The notes beneath the pieces were generated by a model. That model was not told the DNA's origin and ran no database searches. It was given only the letters and a program-made list of their open reading frames with translations. Shown piece by piece: positions 8,488 through 17,501 of a DNA stretch of 64,000 bases. The position numbers and the translations under genes are program-made. This stretch comes from Lysinibacillus sp. FSL K6-0232. Its GTDB lineage: Bacteria; Bacillota; Bacilli; Bacillales_A; Planococcaceae. Each line of letters starts with the position of its first letter. Positions within the stretch are counted from its first letter, which is position 1. The DNA lies in the NCBI RefSeq assembly GCF_038008325.1, contig NZ_JBBOYW010000001.1:486001-550000 (forward strand), in the 5' to 3' direction.

Positions 8488-9266
8488 CACAGCTTGTACG
8501 CTTTGAAATCGTAACCGAAAATATTGGACTGATTACCCTATCAAGACCAGAGGCTGCGAATGCAATGTCTGTCCAATTATTGCGTGAGCTATCCGATACA
8601 CTTGATCAAATTAATGGTGATCCAGCAGTACGTGTAGTTTTACTAACAGGTGCAGGGGAGAAGGCATTTTGTGCAGGTGCAGACTTAAAAGAACGTAAGG
8701 GGATGTCTGATCGACAAGTCAAGCAAATTGTACAGCTAATTGGTGCAACTGTAGCAAAGGTAGAGGCACTTGCTCAGCCAGTTATTGCGGTATTGAATGG
8801 TGTAGCCTTTGGCGGAGGGCTAGAGCTAGCACTTGCCTGTGATTTACGTCTTGCAGCTACACATGTAAAGCTAGGTTTAACAGAAACATCTCTTGGTATT
8901 ATTCCGGGAGCTGGCGGGACACAGCGATTGCCACGGCTTATTGGTGTTGGGAAAGCAAAGGAATTGATTTATACAGCTCGTAGATTAAATGCAGATGAAG
9001 CGCAAAGCTTTGGCATTGTTGAATATGTTTACGATGGTCGTGAATTGTTGGAGAAGGCACAGCAGCTTGCGCAGGAGATGGCGAAAAACGCACCATTATC
9101 ATTAATACAAGCGAAAATTGCTATTAATCAGGGTGTAGAGGTAGAGTTAGCAACTGGTTTAAAAATTGAATCACTGGCATATAGTGCATTGATCCCGACA
9201 GAAGACCGATTAGAGGGCTTGCTGGCCTTTCAGGAAAAGCGAGCACCACAATACTCAGGGAAATAA
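8484..9266 (+). CDS. yngF: enoyl-CoA hydratase/isomerase, probable methylglutaconyl-CoA hydratase (YngF-like)
   Basis: Crotonase-fold protein of 260 residues. AFCAGADLKER and VAFGGGLELALACDLR form the oxyanion hole, and LGLTETSLGIIPGAGGTQRLPR carries the glutamates that activate water in hydratases. In a leucine pathway the needed reaction is hydration of methylglutaconyl-CoA to HMG-CoA, between the carboxylase and the lyase; that assignment comes from context, because crotonases cannot be told apart by these motifs alone. ATG 8484 overlaps the HMG-CoA lyase stop and is preceded by AAAGGAG. Confidence 0.88.
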   Translation: MTQLVRFEIVTENIGLITLSRPEAANAMSVQLLRELSDTLDQINGDPAVRVVLLTGAGEKAFCAGADLKERKGMSDRQVKQIVQLIGATVAKVEALAQPVIAVLNGVAFGGGLELALACDLRLAATHVKLGLTETSLGIIPGAGGTQRLPRLIGVGKAKELIYTARRLNADEAQSFGIVEYVYDGRELLEKAQQLAQEMAKNAPLSLIQAKIAINQGVEVELATGLKIESLAYSALIPTEDRLEGLLAFQEKRAPQYSGK

Positions 9267-9359
9267 AGGGGAAAAGCTTGGCATACCGTAATAGATTATT
9301 GTGCATAAAAAGTGTGCCAGTAAAATGCTGTTATGGATTGGCAAAGGGAGGAATAAAGT

Positions 9360-10898
9360 ATGAGCAATATATCAACCGAAAATACATCACCAACAATGAA
9401 GGAGCAAATTTTAGCAGGCGGTGCACCAAAATATCATGATAAAAACGCACAACAAGGAAAGCTATTTGTACGTGAACGTCTTGAGTTATTACTAGATGAT
9501 GGACTGCAATCAGAGGACGGTCTTTATGCAAACTGCTTAGCAGGGGATTTACCTGCTGATGGTGTTGTAACGGGGATTGGTAAAATTCATGGTCGTACAG
9601 TTTGTGTACTTGCCAATGATTCAACAATTAAAGCTGGCTCTTGGGGGAAACGTACCGTTGAAAAAATGATTCGTATTCAAGAAACTGCTGAGAAGCTGAA
9701 CTGTCCATTATTATATTTAGTTGATTCAGCAGGGGCACGTATTACAGACCAGTTAGAAATGTTCCCAGGTCGCCGTGGGGCAGGACGCATTTTCTATAAT
9801 CAAGTAAAGCTGTCAGGAAAAGTGCCACAAATTTGCTTATTATTTGGGCCATCTGCAGCAGGTGGGGCTTATATTCCTGCCTTTTGCGATATTGTGGTGA
9901 TGGTGGAAGGCAATGCATCCATGTATTTAGGGTCGCCTCGTATGGCAGAAATGGTTATTGGAGAGAAGGTTGATTTAGAAACAATGGGCGGCGCAAAAAT
10001 GCATTGCTCCGTTTCAGGCTGTGGGGATGTACTTGTAAAAACAGAGCAGGAGGCGATTGCCTATGCTCGAAAATATTTGGGCTATTTCCCAAACAACTAC
10101 GCAGAGCGCAGCAAGGTAGAGGAGCCTAAATTACCTGCTTCATTTGATAAATCGATAGCAGAATTAATACCGCAAAATCAAAATGTGCCATTTGATATGT
10201 ATAAGCTAATTGAGCGTATTATTGACGAAGATTCGTTTTGTGAGGTTAAGAAACTATTTGCACCAGAGTTAATTACAGGTCTTGCACGTATTAATGGGCA
10301 GTCTGTCGGCATTATTGCGAATCAGCCGCGTGTAAAGGGGGGCGTGCTATTCCACGACTCTGCGGATAAAGCTGCGAAATTTATTTCTCTTTGTGATGCT
10401 TTCAACATCCCGCTATTATTCCTAGCAGATGTTCCAGGCTTTATGATTGGTACACAAGTGGAGAAGGCTGGCATTATTCGGCATGGTGCGAAAATGATTT
10501 TTGCGATGAGTGAGGCAACAGTTCCAAAGATTACAGTAATTGTCCGTAAGGCATATGGTGCAGGCTTATATGCCATGGCAGGCCCAGCATTTGAGCCTGA
10601 TTGCTGTATCGCATTCGCCAATGCACAAATTGCGGTAATGGGACCAGAGGCTGCTGTTAATGCAGTGTATGCCAATAAAATTGCTGAGCTACCAAAAGAG
10701 GAGCAAGCAAGCTTTATTGCCGAGAAGCGTAAAGAATATCAAGAGGAAATTGATGTGTACCGCTTAGCATCAGAGCTTATTATTGACGATGTCATTGAGC
10801 CAAATGATTTACGTAAGGTATTAGAAAATCGTTTAGAGCTTTATATGTCAAAATACTTACTATTCTCAGAGCGTAAGCATGGGGTAAATCCTGTATAA
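9360..10898 (+). CDS. yngE: acyl-CoA carboxylase, carboxyltransferase subunit (YngE-like)
   Basis: Carboxyltransferase of 512 residues with tandem crotonase-like halves. The N-terminal half has KVRERLELLLD-like sequence, YLVDSAGARITDQ and FGPSAAGGAYIPAFCD; the C-terminal half has GGVLFHDSADKAAKFI, FLADVPGFMIGTQVEKAGIIRHGAK and AYGAGLYAMAGPAF. These oxyanion loops bind acyl-CoA and carboxybiotin. Context favours 3-methylcrotonyl-CoA as substrate, although propionyl-CoA carboxylases look similar. A 93-nt gap separates it from the hydratase gene, and AAGGGAGGA precedes the start. It is the last gene of the operon and is followed by a terminator. Confidence 0.92.
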   Translation: MSNISTENTSPTMKEQILAGGAPKYHDKNAQQGKLFVRERLELLLDDGLQSEDGLYANCLAGDLPADGVVTGIGKIHGRTVCVLANDSTIKAGSWGKRTVEKMIRIQETAEKLNCPLLYLVDSAGARITDQLEMFPGRRGAGRIFYNQVKLSGKVPQICLLFGPSAAGGAYIPAFCDIVVMVEGNASMYLGSPRMAEMVIGEKVDLETMGGAKMHCSVSGCGDVLVKTEQEAIAYARKYLGYFPNNYAERSKVEEPKLPASFDKSIAELIPQNQNVPFDMYKLIERIIDEDSFCEVKKLFAPELITGLARINGQSVGIIANQPRVKGGVLFHDSADKAAKFISLCDAFNIPLLFLADVPGFMIGTQVEKAGIIRHGAKMIFAMSEATVPKITVIVRKAYGAGLYAMAGPAFEPDCCIAFANAQIAVMGPEAAVNAVYANKIAELPKEEQASFIAEKRKEYQEEIDVYRLASELIIDDVIEPNDLRKVLENRLELYMSKYLLFSERKHGVNPV

Positions 10899-10908
10899 AT
10901 TACTTGTT

Positions 10909-10940
10909 AGGCTGCCTTATTTATAGAGGCAGTCTTTTTT
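10909..10940 (+). terminator. terminator after the acyl-CoA operon
   Basis: GGCTGCCT and AGGCAGTC form an 8-bp stem with one G-U pair around a short AT loop, followed by TTTTTT. It lies 11 nt after the carboxyltransferase stop. Confidence 0.8.
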
Positions 10941-11317
10941 CTTGATATAAGTTCTAGGCTGCTATTTGTGTATAGAAAATGAAAACAGCAATGACACTGA
11001 AATAGTGCTTCAACCTAATAAGCTGATAATAATAAATTAGGTAGCCTATTTTATTATAAGTAACCAATTGCTTTTATAGAAAGGGATGACTTTACATAAA
11101 GCTTAATTAAAAATAGTGGATGAAGCTGTATTGTACGGAAAAATTAAAAGAATCCATTTTGACAAAAGATTAATCAAAATGGATTCTATCTAGCAGAATT
11201 TAAACTTTGGTTTTATGAAAAATTTATGCATTTGCTACTTATATTGCTCTACAATAGCGCCCCGCAATTGAATAACGAAAGTACCTTATAATTAAAATAT
11301 ACTTATTTTGCCGTTAT
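10941..11317. other. intergenic stretch between converging genes
   Basis: About 380 bases without a credible gene, between the acyl-CoA operon and the oppositely oriented transporter. Apart from a minus-strand terminator-like hairpin at 11137-11187 I see nothing in it. Confidence 0.6.
11137..11187 (-). terminator. terminator-like hairpin for the lyase/transporter operon
   Basis: AGAATCCATTTTGA and its exact complement flank an 11-nt loop (arms 11149-11162 and 11174-11187). Read on the minus strand the stem is followed by TTTTAATTTTT, so it would end transcripts coming from the transporter, about 130 nt after its stop codon. Confidence 0.6.
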
Positions 11318-12592
11318 TTAATAGAATGGCCAGAATAGCGGTACTAATACAACACATACAATAAGTTGAATAATAATGAATGGGACACCACATTTAATAT
11401 AGTCTATAAATCTATAATTACCTGGAGCATATATCATCGTATTTGGAGGTGTACCGATTGGTGAAGCATAAGCAGCAGAAGCACCTACACAAATTGCCAT
11501 TAAAATTGCTCGTGGGTCTGCTCCCATACTTGTAGCGATTACTAAGCCAATAGGAGCCATTAATGCAGCAGCTGCTGTATTAGACATTATTGAAGTTAAG
11601 AAAGTTGTTAATAAGAATAGCAATGCAGTAATCAAATATGGACTAGTGCTTTCACCTGCAAAGCCAATAACTGTATCTGCAATAATTTGAGCAGCGCCTG
11701 TTTCTGATAAGGCAGTAGCCATAGGCATCATAGCAGCTACTAAAATAATAGTAGACATATCAAGTGATCTATAGGCTTGCTTTTCTGTCATTGTACGGGT
11801 TAGTACAATTAATAATGCACCGATAATGGAAACAACATGTAACGGGATACCAATTTGTTTTTCGAATACCATAAAAATAACCGTAAAGATTAAAATACCA
11901 ATGGCAACGAATTGTTTTAATGTATTCTCATTTTTAGTATTTTTTGATTCTGTTTTTTCTTCATGTACATCAAGCATTGCATTTTCTCTATTGGGAATAA
12001 GCTTGTAACCAATCGTCATCATATAAATAATTCCAATAATGGCTAGCGGAATCCCAATTTTCGCAAATTCAAAAAATCCAAATGTAGTAATTCCTTCATT
12101 CTCCATTACACCTTGAACAGCTAAATTACTATTTGTCCCAACTAATGTAACTAAGCCACCTAAAGCTGTCGCATAAGCTAACGGCATTAATAGCTTTGCG
12201 CGATTAAATCCTAATTGATCTGCAATTAAAATAATGATAGGCATTAATACCGCAGTTGTACTAGTATTTGATAAAAATCCAGATAATCCCGTTCCGATAA
12301 TCATTATTGCAAGTAATAATTGTTTTTCGGTTTTAGCAAATTTTGTAATTAAACTACTAATTCGTTTTGCCGCTCCGGTTTCAAACAATGCTGCCCCAAT
12401 AACAAACATCCCTGTAATCAAAATAACAATATTATTGGTAAACCCTGAAAACAACATATCTGCATCAATAATTCCAAAAAGGAATAGTAGAAATGCGGAC
12501 AAAAGAGCAGTCGACGCAACTGGAATGACTTCTGTGACAAATAAAATTCCTGCTAATAGTAAAATCAATAAAGTAATTGTTGCTGCAGTCAT
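11318..12592 (-). CDS. SLC13/DASS-type anion transporter
   Basis: A 424-residue membrane protein with about 10-12 hydrophobic segments and two family signature turns, SNTSTTAVLMPII in the first half and SNTAAAALMAPIG in the second, followed by SPIGTPPNTMIYAPG. These Ser-Asn-Thr hairpins bind sodium and a carboxylate in divalent anion/sodium symporters. The likely cargo is a di- or tricarboxylate, but it cannot be read from sequence. It starts 27 nt after the lyase gene on the same strand, so the two are probably one operon: import of a substrate, then cleavage by the lyase. AAAGGGGGAAA precedes the ATG. Confidence 0.83.
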   Translation of the reverse strand: MTAATITLLILLLAGILFVTEVIPVASTALLSAFLLFLFGIIDADMLFSGFTNNIVILITGMFVIGAALFETGAAKRISSLITKFAKTEKQLLLAIMIIGTGLSGFLSNTSTTAVLMPIIILIADQLGFNRAKLLMPLAYATALGGLVTLVGTNSNLAVQGVMENEGITTFGFFEFAKIGIPLAIIGIIYMMTIGYKLIPNRENAMLDVHEEKTESKNTKNENTLKQFVAIGILIFTVIFMVFEKQIGIPLHVVSIIGALLIVLTRTMTEKQAYRSLDMSTIILVAAMMPMATALSETGAAQIIADTVIGFAGESTSPYLITALLFLLTTFLTSIMSNTAAAALMAPIGLVIATSMGADPRAILMAICVGASAAYASPIGTPPNTMIYAPGNYRFIDYIKCGVPFIIIQLIVCVVLVPLFWPFY

Positions 12593-12619
12593 AAATTTCC
12601 CCCTTTCCCTATCAGTGAA

Positions 12620-13969
12620 TTATTTATCCCACTTTGCTATAACTTGGTTAACAAAAGTTGTACATAGTCCGATATAACTTTTTGGATTTAAGTATTCGCA
12701 TACTTGCTCTGGTGTGAAATGTTTCATAACTTGTTCGTTTTCTAAGGCAACATCGACAAGAGGACGCTTAGATTCGAATGCCTTCATTGAGATTTCATAA
12801 ACATAATCATGAGCTACTTGGCGACCAACAAATTCGCCTAGCTTTAACATTAGGTTTTCAGAAACAATCAGCCCCTGAAGTAGGTTTAAATTACGTTCCA
12901 TATTTTCTTCATGTACAATCATGCCTTCAAGTACACCCTGCATTTGTTCTAATCCACCGCTTGTTAAAATACAAATTTGAGGGATATAAGACCACTCTGT
13001 AAGCCAGAAAGTCATATCACGCTCATGCTCTTGAATCATCCCATCAAAAGCAAGACTTGCATTTCGTTGAACAATCCGTGTTAATCCTACGACATACTCA
13101 CAGACCATTGGATTTCGCTTGTGAGGCATTGTGCTACTTCCAACTTTCCCCATATCAAATCCTTCTTCAATTTCTCCTAGTTCTGAGCGTTGAAGGTTGA
13201 TAATTTCATTTGCAATTTTGCCGATAGTTCCAGAAATCATAGCAACAATTGAAGAGAACTCTGCAAATCCATCACGCTCAACATGCCAAGTAATAGTTGG
13301 TTGACCTAAACCAAGAATGTCACAATATTTCTCTTGAACTTGTAATCCATATTCACTAATAGATGCTAACGTACCAGCAGCTCCGGCAAATTGGCCAAGT
13401 AAATATCGTTTTTCACCATCTTTTAGACGTTCTATATGACGTCCAATTTCATCTGCCCAAATTGCAATTTTATAGCCAAGTGTTATAGGCAAAGCATGCT
13501 GACCATGGGTACGTCCAGGCATAATTGTTTCCTTATATTGTTCCGCTAATGATAAGCATGTTTTTAAAAACTTGTTCAATTGTGATATGAGAATTTGTTG
13601 TGCATCTTTCATTTGTAACACTACTGCAGTGTCCATAATATCTTGCGTTGTTGCCCCCCAATGTACATAACCACCAGCATCACCATCACATAGCTTTTCA
13701 AGTTCACGAATTAGTGTAATCAGTGGGTGGGAAGTATCTACAATACCTTTTTGGATTGTTTTCATATCTAAATATTTATATTTTGCTTTTTTCGTAATTT
13801 CCGTTGCAGCTTCTTTTGGAATTAAACCAATTTCAGCTTCTGCTTGTGCTAATGCAGCTTCCGCATCTAACCATTTTTGAAGTAAAGACTTATCAGAAAA
13901 AACATTACTCATTTCTGTTGATACATAAATGCCTTTATAAAGCTCTGAATCAATTACAAATGAACCCAT
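12620..13969 (-). CDS. fumarase/aspartase superfamily lyase (PcaB/adenylosuccinate lyase-like)
   Basis: A 449-residue lyase with the superfamily signature GSSTMPHKRNP, the catalytic-region motif PGRTHGQHALPITLG, and HWGATTQDIMDTA near residue 100. The QFAGAAGTLAS stretch resembles carboxymuconate cycloisomerases. Members form or break a bond next to a fumarate-like product. Other purine or protocatechuate genes are absent here, so I doubt a role in those pathways; its partner is a dicarboxylate-type transporter, and a LacI regulator sits divergently. A succinylated or aspartate-derived substrate releasing fumarate is plausible but not shown. ATG 13969 has AGGAGG about 9 nt upstream. Confidence 0.82.
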   Translation of the reverse strand: MGSFVIDSELYKGIYVSTEMSNVFSDKSLLQKWLDAEAALAQAEAEIGLIPKEAATEITKKAKYKYLDMKTIQKGIVDTSHPLITLIRELEKLCDGDAGGYVHWGATTQDIMDTAVVLQMKDAQQILISQLNKFLKTCLSLAEQYKETIMPGRTHGQHALPITLGYKIAIWADEIGRHIERLKDGEKRYLLGQFAGAAGTLASISEYGLQVQEKYCDILGLGQPTITWHVERDGFAEFSSIVAMISGTIGKIANEIINLQRSELGEIEEGFDMGKVGSSTMPHKRNPMVCEYVVGLTRIVQRNASLAFDGMIQEHERDMTFWLTEWSYIPQICILTSGGLEQMQGVLEGMIVHEENMERNLNLLQGLIVSENLMLKLGEFVGRQVAHDYVYEISMKAFESKRPLVDVALENEQVMKHFTPEQVCEYLNPKSYIGLCTTFVNQVIAKWDK

Positions 13970-13990
13970 AATATAATTCCTCCTATTTGT

Positions 13991-14012
13991 ACAAGGAAAA
14001 CGATTTCCTTGT
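13991..14012. promoter_or_regulatory. candidate LacI-family operator 1
   Basis: The core AAGGAAAACGATTTCCTT with two more paired bases at each end gives a 22-bp inverted repeat, imperfect only beside its central CG. A central CG is typical of LacI/PurR-family sites. It lies 22 bp upstream of the lyase start, where a bound repressor would block transcription. Confidence 0.6.
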
Positions 14013-14059
14013 GGGTAAAAATAAAACTCTTTAATAATATGAATATTTACTAAGAGATT

Positions 14060-14077
14060 AAGGAAAACGTTTTCTTT
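14060..14077. promoter_or_regulatory. candidate LacI-family operator 2
   Basis: AAGGAAAACGTTTTCTTT is an imperfect palindrome with the same half-site and central CG as the site at 13991. The two centres are 68 bp apart, in the intergenic region shared by the lyase and the LacI gene. Confidence 0.58.
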
Positions 14078-14149
14078 TTTAATAGATTAATCGATCGAAG
14101 AATGACTGTCAATATAATTTTGAATATTCACCCTATTCAGGAGGGGACA

Positions 14150-14179
14150 TTGTTATTCTTATAGTGAGTTTGTTATAAT
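14150..14179 (+). promoter_or_regulatory. candidate sigma-A promoter of the LacI-family gene
   Basis: TTGTTA at 14150 and a consensus TATAAT at 14174 are 18 bp apart and lie about 34 bp upstream of the regulator start codon. Confidence 0.5.
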
Positions 14180-14212
14180 TTTTACAAGACTATGAAGTTT
14201 AGGTGATTCGAA

Positions 14213-15223
14213 TTGACTACACTAAAAGATGTTGCAAAATTAGCTGGTGTTCATCCATCTGTTGTATCGAGGGTTTTGAATAATAATGACACGCTACATA
14301 TTAAACCTGAAACACGCCAGAGAATTATGGATGCTGTTAGAGAATCTAATTATGAACCAAACCAAGCTGCCCGAAATTTAAAAAATAAAGAAACAAAAAT
14401 GCTAGCCATTATTATTCCTGATTTTTCAAACCCTGTATATGCCGAAATTATTAAAGGGGCAGAAAAAGAAGCAATTAAAAAGGGATATACGTTGATTGTT
14501 TCCACTCTTCAACAAGAGAAAAAAAATATGACTCAACAATTACTCAGTCTTCAAACGAAAGTAGATGGACTGCTTATCGGTAGTATTACAAATGAGCAAG
14601 AAATGACCAGGACGTTGAATAAATTTAAAAAGCCTTTTGTTATATTTAATCGTGAAGTTGAAAGTGTAAATAATAGTGTGTTACTTGATGATTTAACAGG
14701 TAGCCGAATAGCTACGGAATATTTAATTGAATTGGGACATGAGAAAATAGCACATATTGCAGGTCCACTTTTTACAAGTACGGGTTTAATGCGTTTAAAG
14801 GGATATCGAGAAAGTTTAAATAAGTATGGTTTAGAGTATCACGCACATTTTGTACAAGAAAGCGATTATTCACTACAGGGTGGATTTGCTGCAACAAAGC
14901 GTTTACTACAAGATCAAACGGGTTGTACGGCTATATTTGCATCTAATATTTTGATTGCCTTGGGTGTACTTGAGGCATTGCATAGTGAAGGAATTCGAGT
15001 ACCAGAGGATATCTCTGTCGTTGGGTTCCATGATGTTTTCTTTGCAAATACAATTCACCCTCCGTTAACAACTGTCGAGCTTCCATTATCTAAATTAGGT
15101 GAAGTAGCGGTGGAAAAATTAATTGCGACATTAAAAGGTGAACATGTAATTATGGAGGAAAAGACGATAATAACCGGTGGGAAATTAATTGAAAGATCGA
15201 GTGTGAAAAGAATAAAGCGCTAA
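14213..15223 (+). CDS. LacI family transcriptional regulator
   Basis: A 336-residue repressor. The N-terminal helix-turn-helix reads TTLKDVAKLAGVHPSVVSRV with a hinge helix after it, followed by a periplasmic-binding-protein-like effector domain (AIIIPDFSNPVYAEIIKGAE, DGLLIGSI, IAHIAGP, DISVVGFHD). It is divergent from the lyase/transporter pair and two LacI-type palindromes lie between them, so I infer local control of those genes and probably itself. The start is TTG 14213, with AGGTGA upstream; no ATG fits the family N-terminus. Confidence 0.9.
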   Translation: MTTLKDVAKLAGVHPSVVSRVLNNNDTLHIKPETRQRIMDAVRESNYEPNQAARNLKNKETKMLAIIIPDFSNPVYAEIIKGAEKEAIKKGYTLIVSTLQQEKKNMTQQLLSLQTKVDGLLIGSITNEQEMTRTLNKFKKPFVIFNREVESVNNSVLLDDLTGSRIATEYLIELGHEKIAHIAGPLFTSTGLMRLKGYRESLNKYGLEYHAHFVQESDYSLQGGFAATKRLLQDQTGCTAIFASNILIALGVLEALHSEGIRVPEDISVVGFHDVFFANTIHPPLTTVELPLSKLGEVAVEKLIATLKGEHVIMEEKTIITGGKLIERSSVKRIKR

Positions 15224-15915
15224 ATGGATGCAGATTATTATGGAATATTAATGATTATTGGAACACCTTATAGCGCGAGCATTGCATTAAGAAGTTGAAC
15301 TAGGTAAGAGATTTATTGATGAAAGAAAACTACAACTAGATATAAGTATGTTATTATCCATATCTTTCTATCCAATTGCAAGGCATTGCACGCTAAAAGA
15401 CATGAAAATAAGGTAGAGAGCACCATCCTCTTCTTGAAAAGTGCTCTCCTACAACTATTAATACTAAAAGACTCAATCTAGCAACTTAGCATATATAAAT
15501 CAATCGAATTTTCATCAAGTAAACTACCTCGTCAGCTATTTACAATCTCCAAAGCATTTTACTTTATTCCACAATCTAACCTGTTTGTGGAACAGGCCCT
15601 CCTTGATACCAACATAGGATTTTTAAATAAATTTTTTTCAAAAGTTATAAAAAGGATAATTTGTGTGGAGTCTGTATTACTTGTAGGAGATTCTCAGATA
15701 AGACCTTGCAATGAACAGAGCGAATGAAGTAGTTTATGCTATCGACGCTTTTTATTTTAATTAATGGAAGAGCCCTTTGTAGCACAGGTTTGCAGCTAAA
15801 AATAGCGAATAGCTTTATCAATCAACATATTTGATAATAGTTTGGTGATAAGTGATTACCCACTTGCACAGTGTAAGACAGCGTATTAAAATATGAGAAG
15901 AATAAAGGGAAGTAG
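15224..15915. other. 692-bp intergenic region
   Basis: No open frame here resembles a protein I recognise. An 8-bp inverted repeat, GAGAGCAC with GTGCTCTC, spans 15416-15448 but has no T-run on the plus side. Nothing else stands out; a decayed gene is possible but not supported. Confidence 0.5.
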
Positions 15916-16509
15916 GTGTTAAGCTTGTCAAAAAATAACATAACGAATATACAAGGTAATGCCAAGCTTCCATTACCATATCGAGATGTTATTGATACAT
16001 ACTATTTACCAATAAAAGTAATTGGTTGGATTTTATTTAGTATTTATTCATTTGTGGCTTTTTATAAATTAGTAATTGATCGTTTAGTCAATGTTGCTGT
16101 TATTTTATTGAAAGACGATCATTCTATAGGTGATTTAGGATTGTTTGATTATAGTAGCTGGCGGATTACTACTAATTTTGTTCCTTTTGAAACCATTCTC
16201 CGTTATATTAACTACTCTCAATATTTTAATTGGGATATTATTATTATTAACTTACTAGGTAACTTATTCATTTTCACCCCAATGGGCTTTTTGTTACCAT
16301 TATTATCAAAGAAATTTCGCAAAGCATGGGTTGTAATTTGTTTAGGCTTTCTTTCGAGTCTTGCTGTCGAAACAATTCAATTTATTTTTACAGTAGGTTC
16401 TGCTGATATTGATGATTTAATTTTAAATTCAATTGGTGCATGGCTTGGTTATATCGCTTATAAAGGAATATTAATACCACCTAAAAAGGTAAACGAGCAG
16501 TCCAATTAA
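15916..16509 (+). CDS. VanZ-like membrane protein
   Basis: A 197-residue protein with about four hydrophobic segments. NLLGNLFIFTPMGFLLPLL and ETIQFIFTVGSADIDDLILNSIGAWLGY are the conserved VanZ-family blocks, the second with the acidic Asp-Asp pair. VanZ was named from teicoplanin resistance, but most homologues in Bacillales have no known job, so I claim only family membership. The start could be GTG 15916 (AAGGGA about 6 nt upstream) or TTG 15925 (AGTAGGTG upstream). It stands alone between a long gap and its own terminator. Confidence 0.8.
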   Translation: MLSLSKNNITNIQGNAKLPLPYRDVIDTYYLPIKVIGWILFSIYSFVAFYKLVIDRLVNVAVILLKDDHSIGDLGLFDYSSWRITTNFVPFETILRYINYSQYFNWDIIIINLLGNLFIFTPMGFLLPLLSKKFRKAWVVICLGFLSSLAVETIQFIFTVGSADIDDLILNSIGAWLGYIAYKGILIPPKKVNEQSN

Positions 16510-16522
16510 AAGGACTGTTTTT
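16498..16522 (+). terminator. terminator of the VanZ-like gene
   Basis: CAGTCC and GGACTG pair around an AT loop, with TTTTTT following. The 5' arm overlaps the last codons of the gene. Confidence 0.7.
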
Positions 16523-16754
16523 TATTTCCTATTAATAGATAAAATAGTAATAAAATAGTTGCTTTGTACCTATGTAGAAGGGAATTAAGTATCTCTTTAA
16601 GCGGTTAGTCGCGAATTGTCCTTGAATTTAAGAAAAAAAATTCCGATAATGAGTGTACAGAAGCTGTTCAGATGGTATAGATATAGTAATAAAAGATATG
16701 TATATATCTAATTGGTTATTTGCATATAAAGATAGAGAGATGAGGTGAAAAGCT

Positions 16755-17477
16755 ATGAAAATATCCAGCTTAATAGAGCAAGAAAGAATTTCAACGCAAC
16801 AGAGTCGTAAAAAGATTATCCAACGCAAAGAGGCAGGAGATGCCTATCGCAAAAATGCTATGTATTTTCAGCCAAAGAAAAATCCATTATTGCTTGAGCT
16901 TGAAAACTTATTGCTAGGGCGTACTGATCAGAAGCTTTATGAGCAACAGCAAGAAGATGCTAATGAAGTCACATCTCAACAACAAACTATTATGCAAAGT
17001 TTACAGCAAACTGAAAAAAATGTACGTGCACATGAGCAAGCATATAAAACAGATAATAATGAGAGCGTCCAAACACCCACTACATCAGAAATAGCTGACC
17101 CAGAGCTAAATAATACGCTACAAATTTTAGAGCAGGTACGGAATGCAGCATTGGCATCAGAGGCTCCTTCTCCTCAAGATTTACGTGTTGCAGCAAGCGC
17201 TGATGCTCAGATTCAGCATCTATTAGATGGGGAGGGTGATGTAGAAGATATTGAGCCTCCTTTTATCCATGATACAATTGAAATAAAGGTTCCTGAACGT
17301 TTTTCAAAGGAATTGAAATTAGACCCATTTGCAGATACAATTTTCGGTAAGGGTTACGAGGATGCACTAAGAGTAAATAAATTTAAGCATGCATCTGAAA
17401 AATACGCGACTCATATTGAAATGACGAAAAATGGCTATCGTCCAGATCAGGATCCAATGTTTTCTTTGATAGCCTAA
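16755..17477 (+). CDS. unknown protein with weak resemblance to the SprA-related family
   Basis: A 240-residue, hydrophilic, Gln- and Glu-rich protein with no signal peptide or membrane segment. The first 70 residues are basic, the middle (about 70-115) is low-complexity and probably coiled or disordered. Residues about 120-150, LEQVRNAALASEAPSPQDLRVAASADAQ, recall the R-x-A-A-L-x-P-x-x-P-S-x-Q-D block of SprA-related (putative metalloprotease) proteins, but the HExxH metal site I would expect is not visible. The C-terminal 60 residues are well ordered in composition. A good ribosome site (GAGGTGAAAAG) precedes ATG 16755. It lies 24 nt upstream of ybaK. I do not assign a function. Confidence 0.6.
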   Translation: MKISSLIEQERISTQQSRKKIIQRKEAGDAYRKNAMYFQPKKNPLLLELENLLLGRTDQKLYEQQQEDANEVTSQQQTIMQSLQQTEKNVRAHEQAYKTDNNESVQTPTTSEIADPELNNTLQILEQVRNAALASEAPSPQDLRVAASADAQIQHLLDGEGDVEDIEPPFIHDTIEIKVPERFSKELKLDPFADTIFGKGYEDALRVNKFKHASEKYATHIEMTKNGYRPDQDPMFSLIA

Positions 17478-17501
17478 TGCTGTAGATAGGGGATTGTTAA
17501 C

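Noticed and set aside
13991-14077. CcpA catabolite sites (cre)
   Set aside because: The half-sites and central CG are LacI-like, but a LacI gene is adjacent and the match to the cre pattern is weaker; still possible that CcpA also binds.
15224-15915. Possible decayed gene
   Set aside because: No frame gave a recognisable protein stretch, so I list it only as intergenic.
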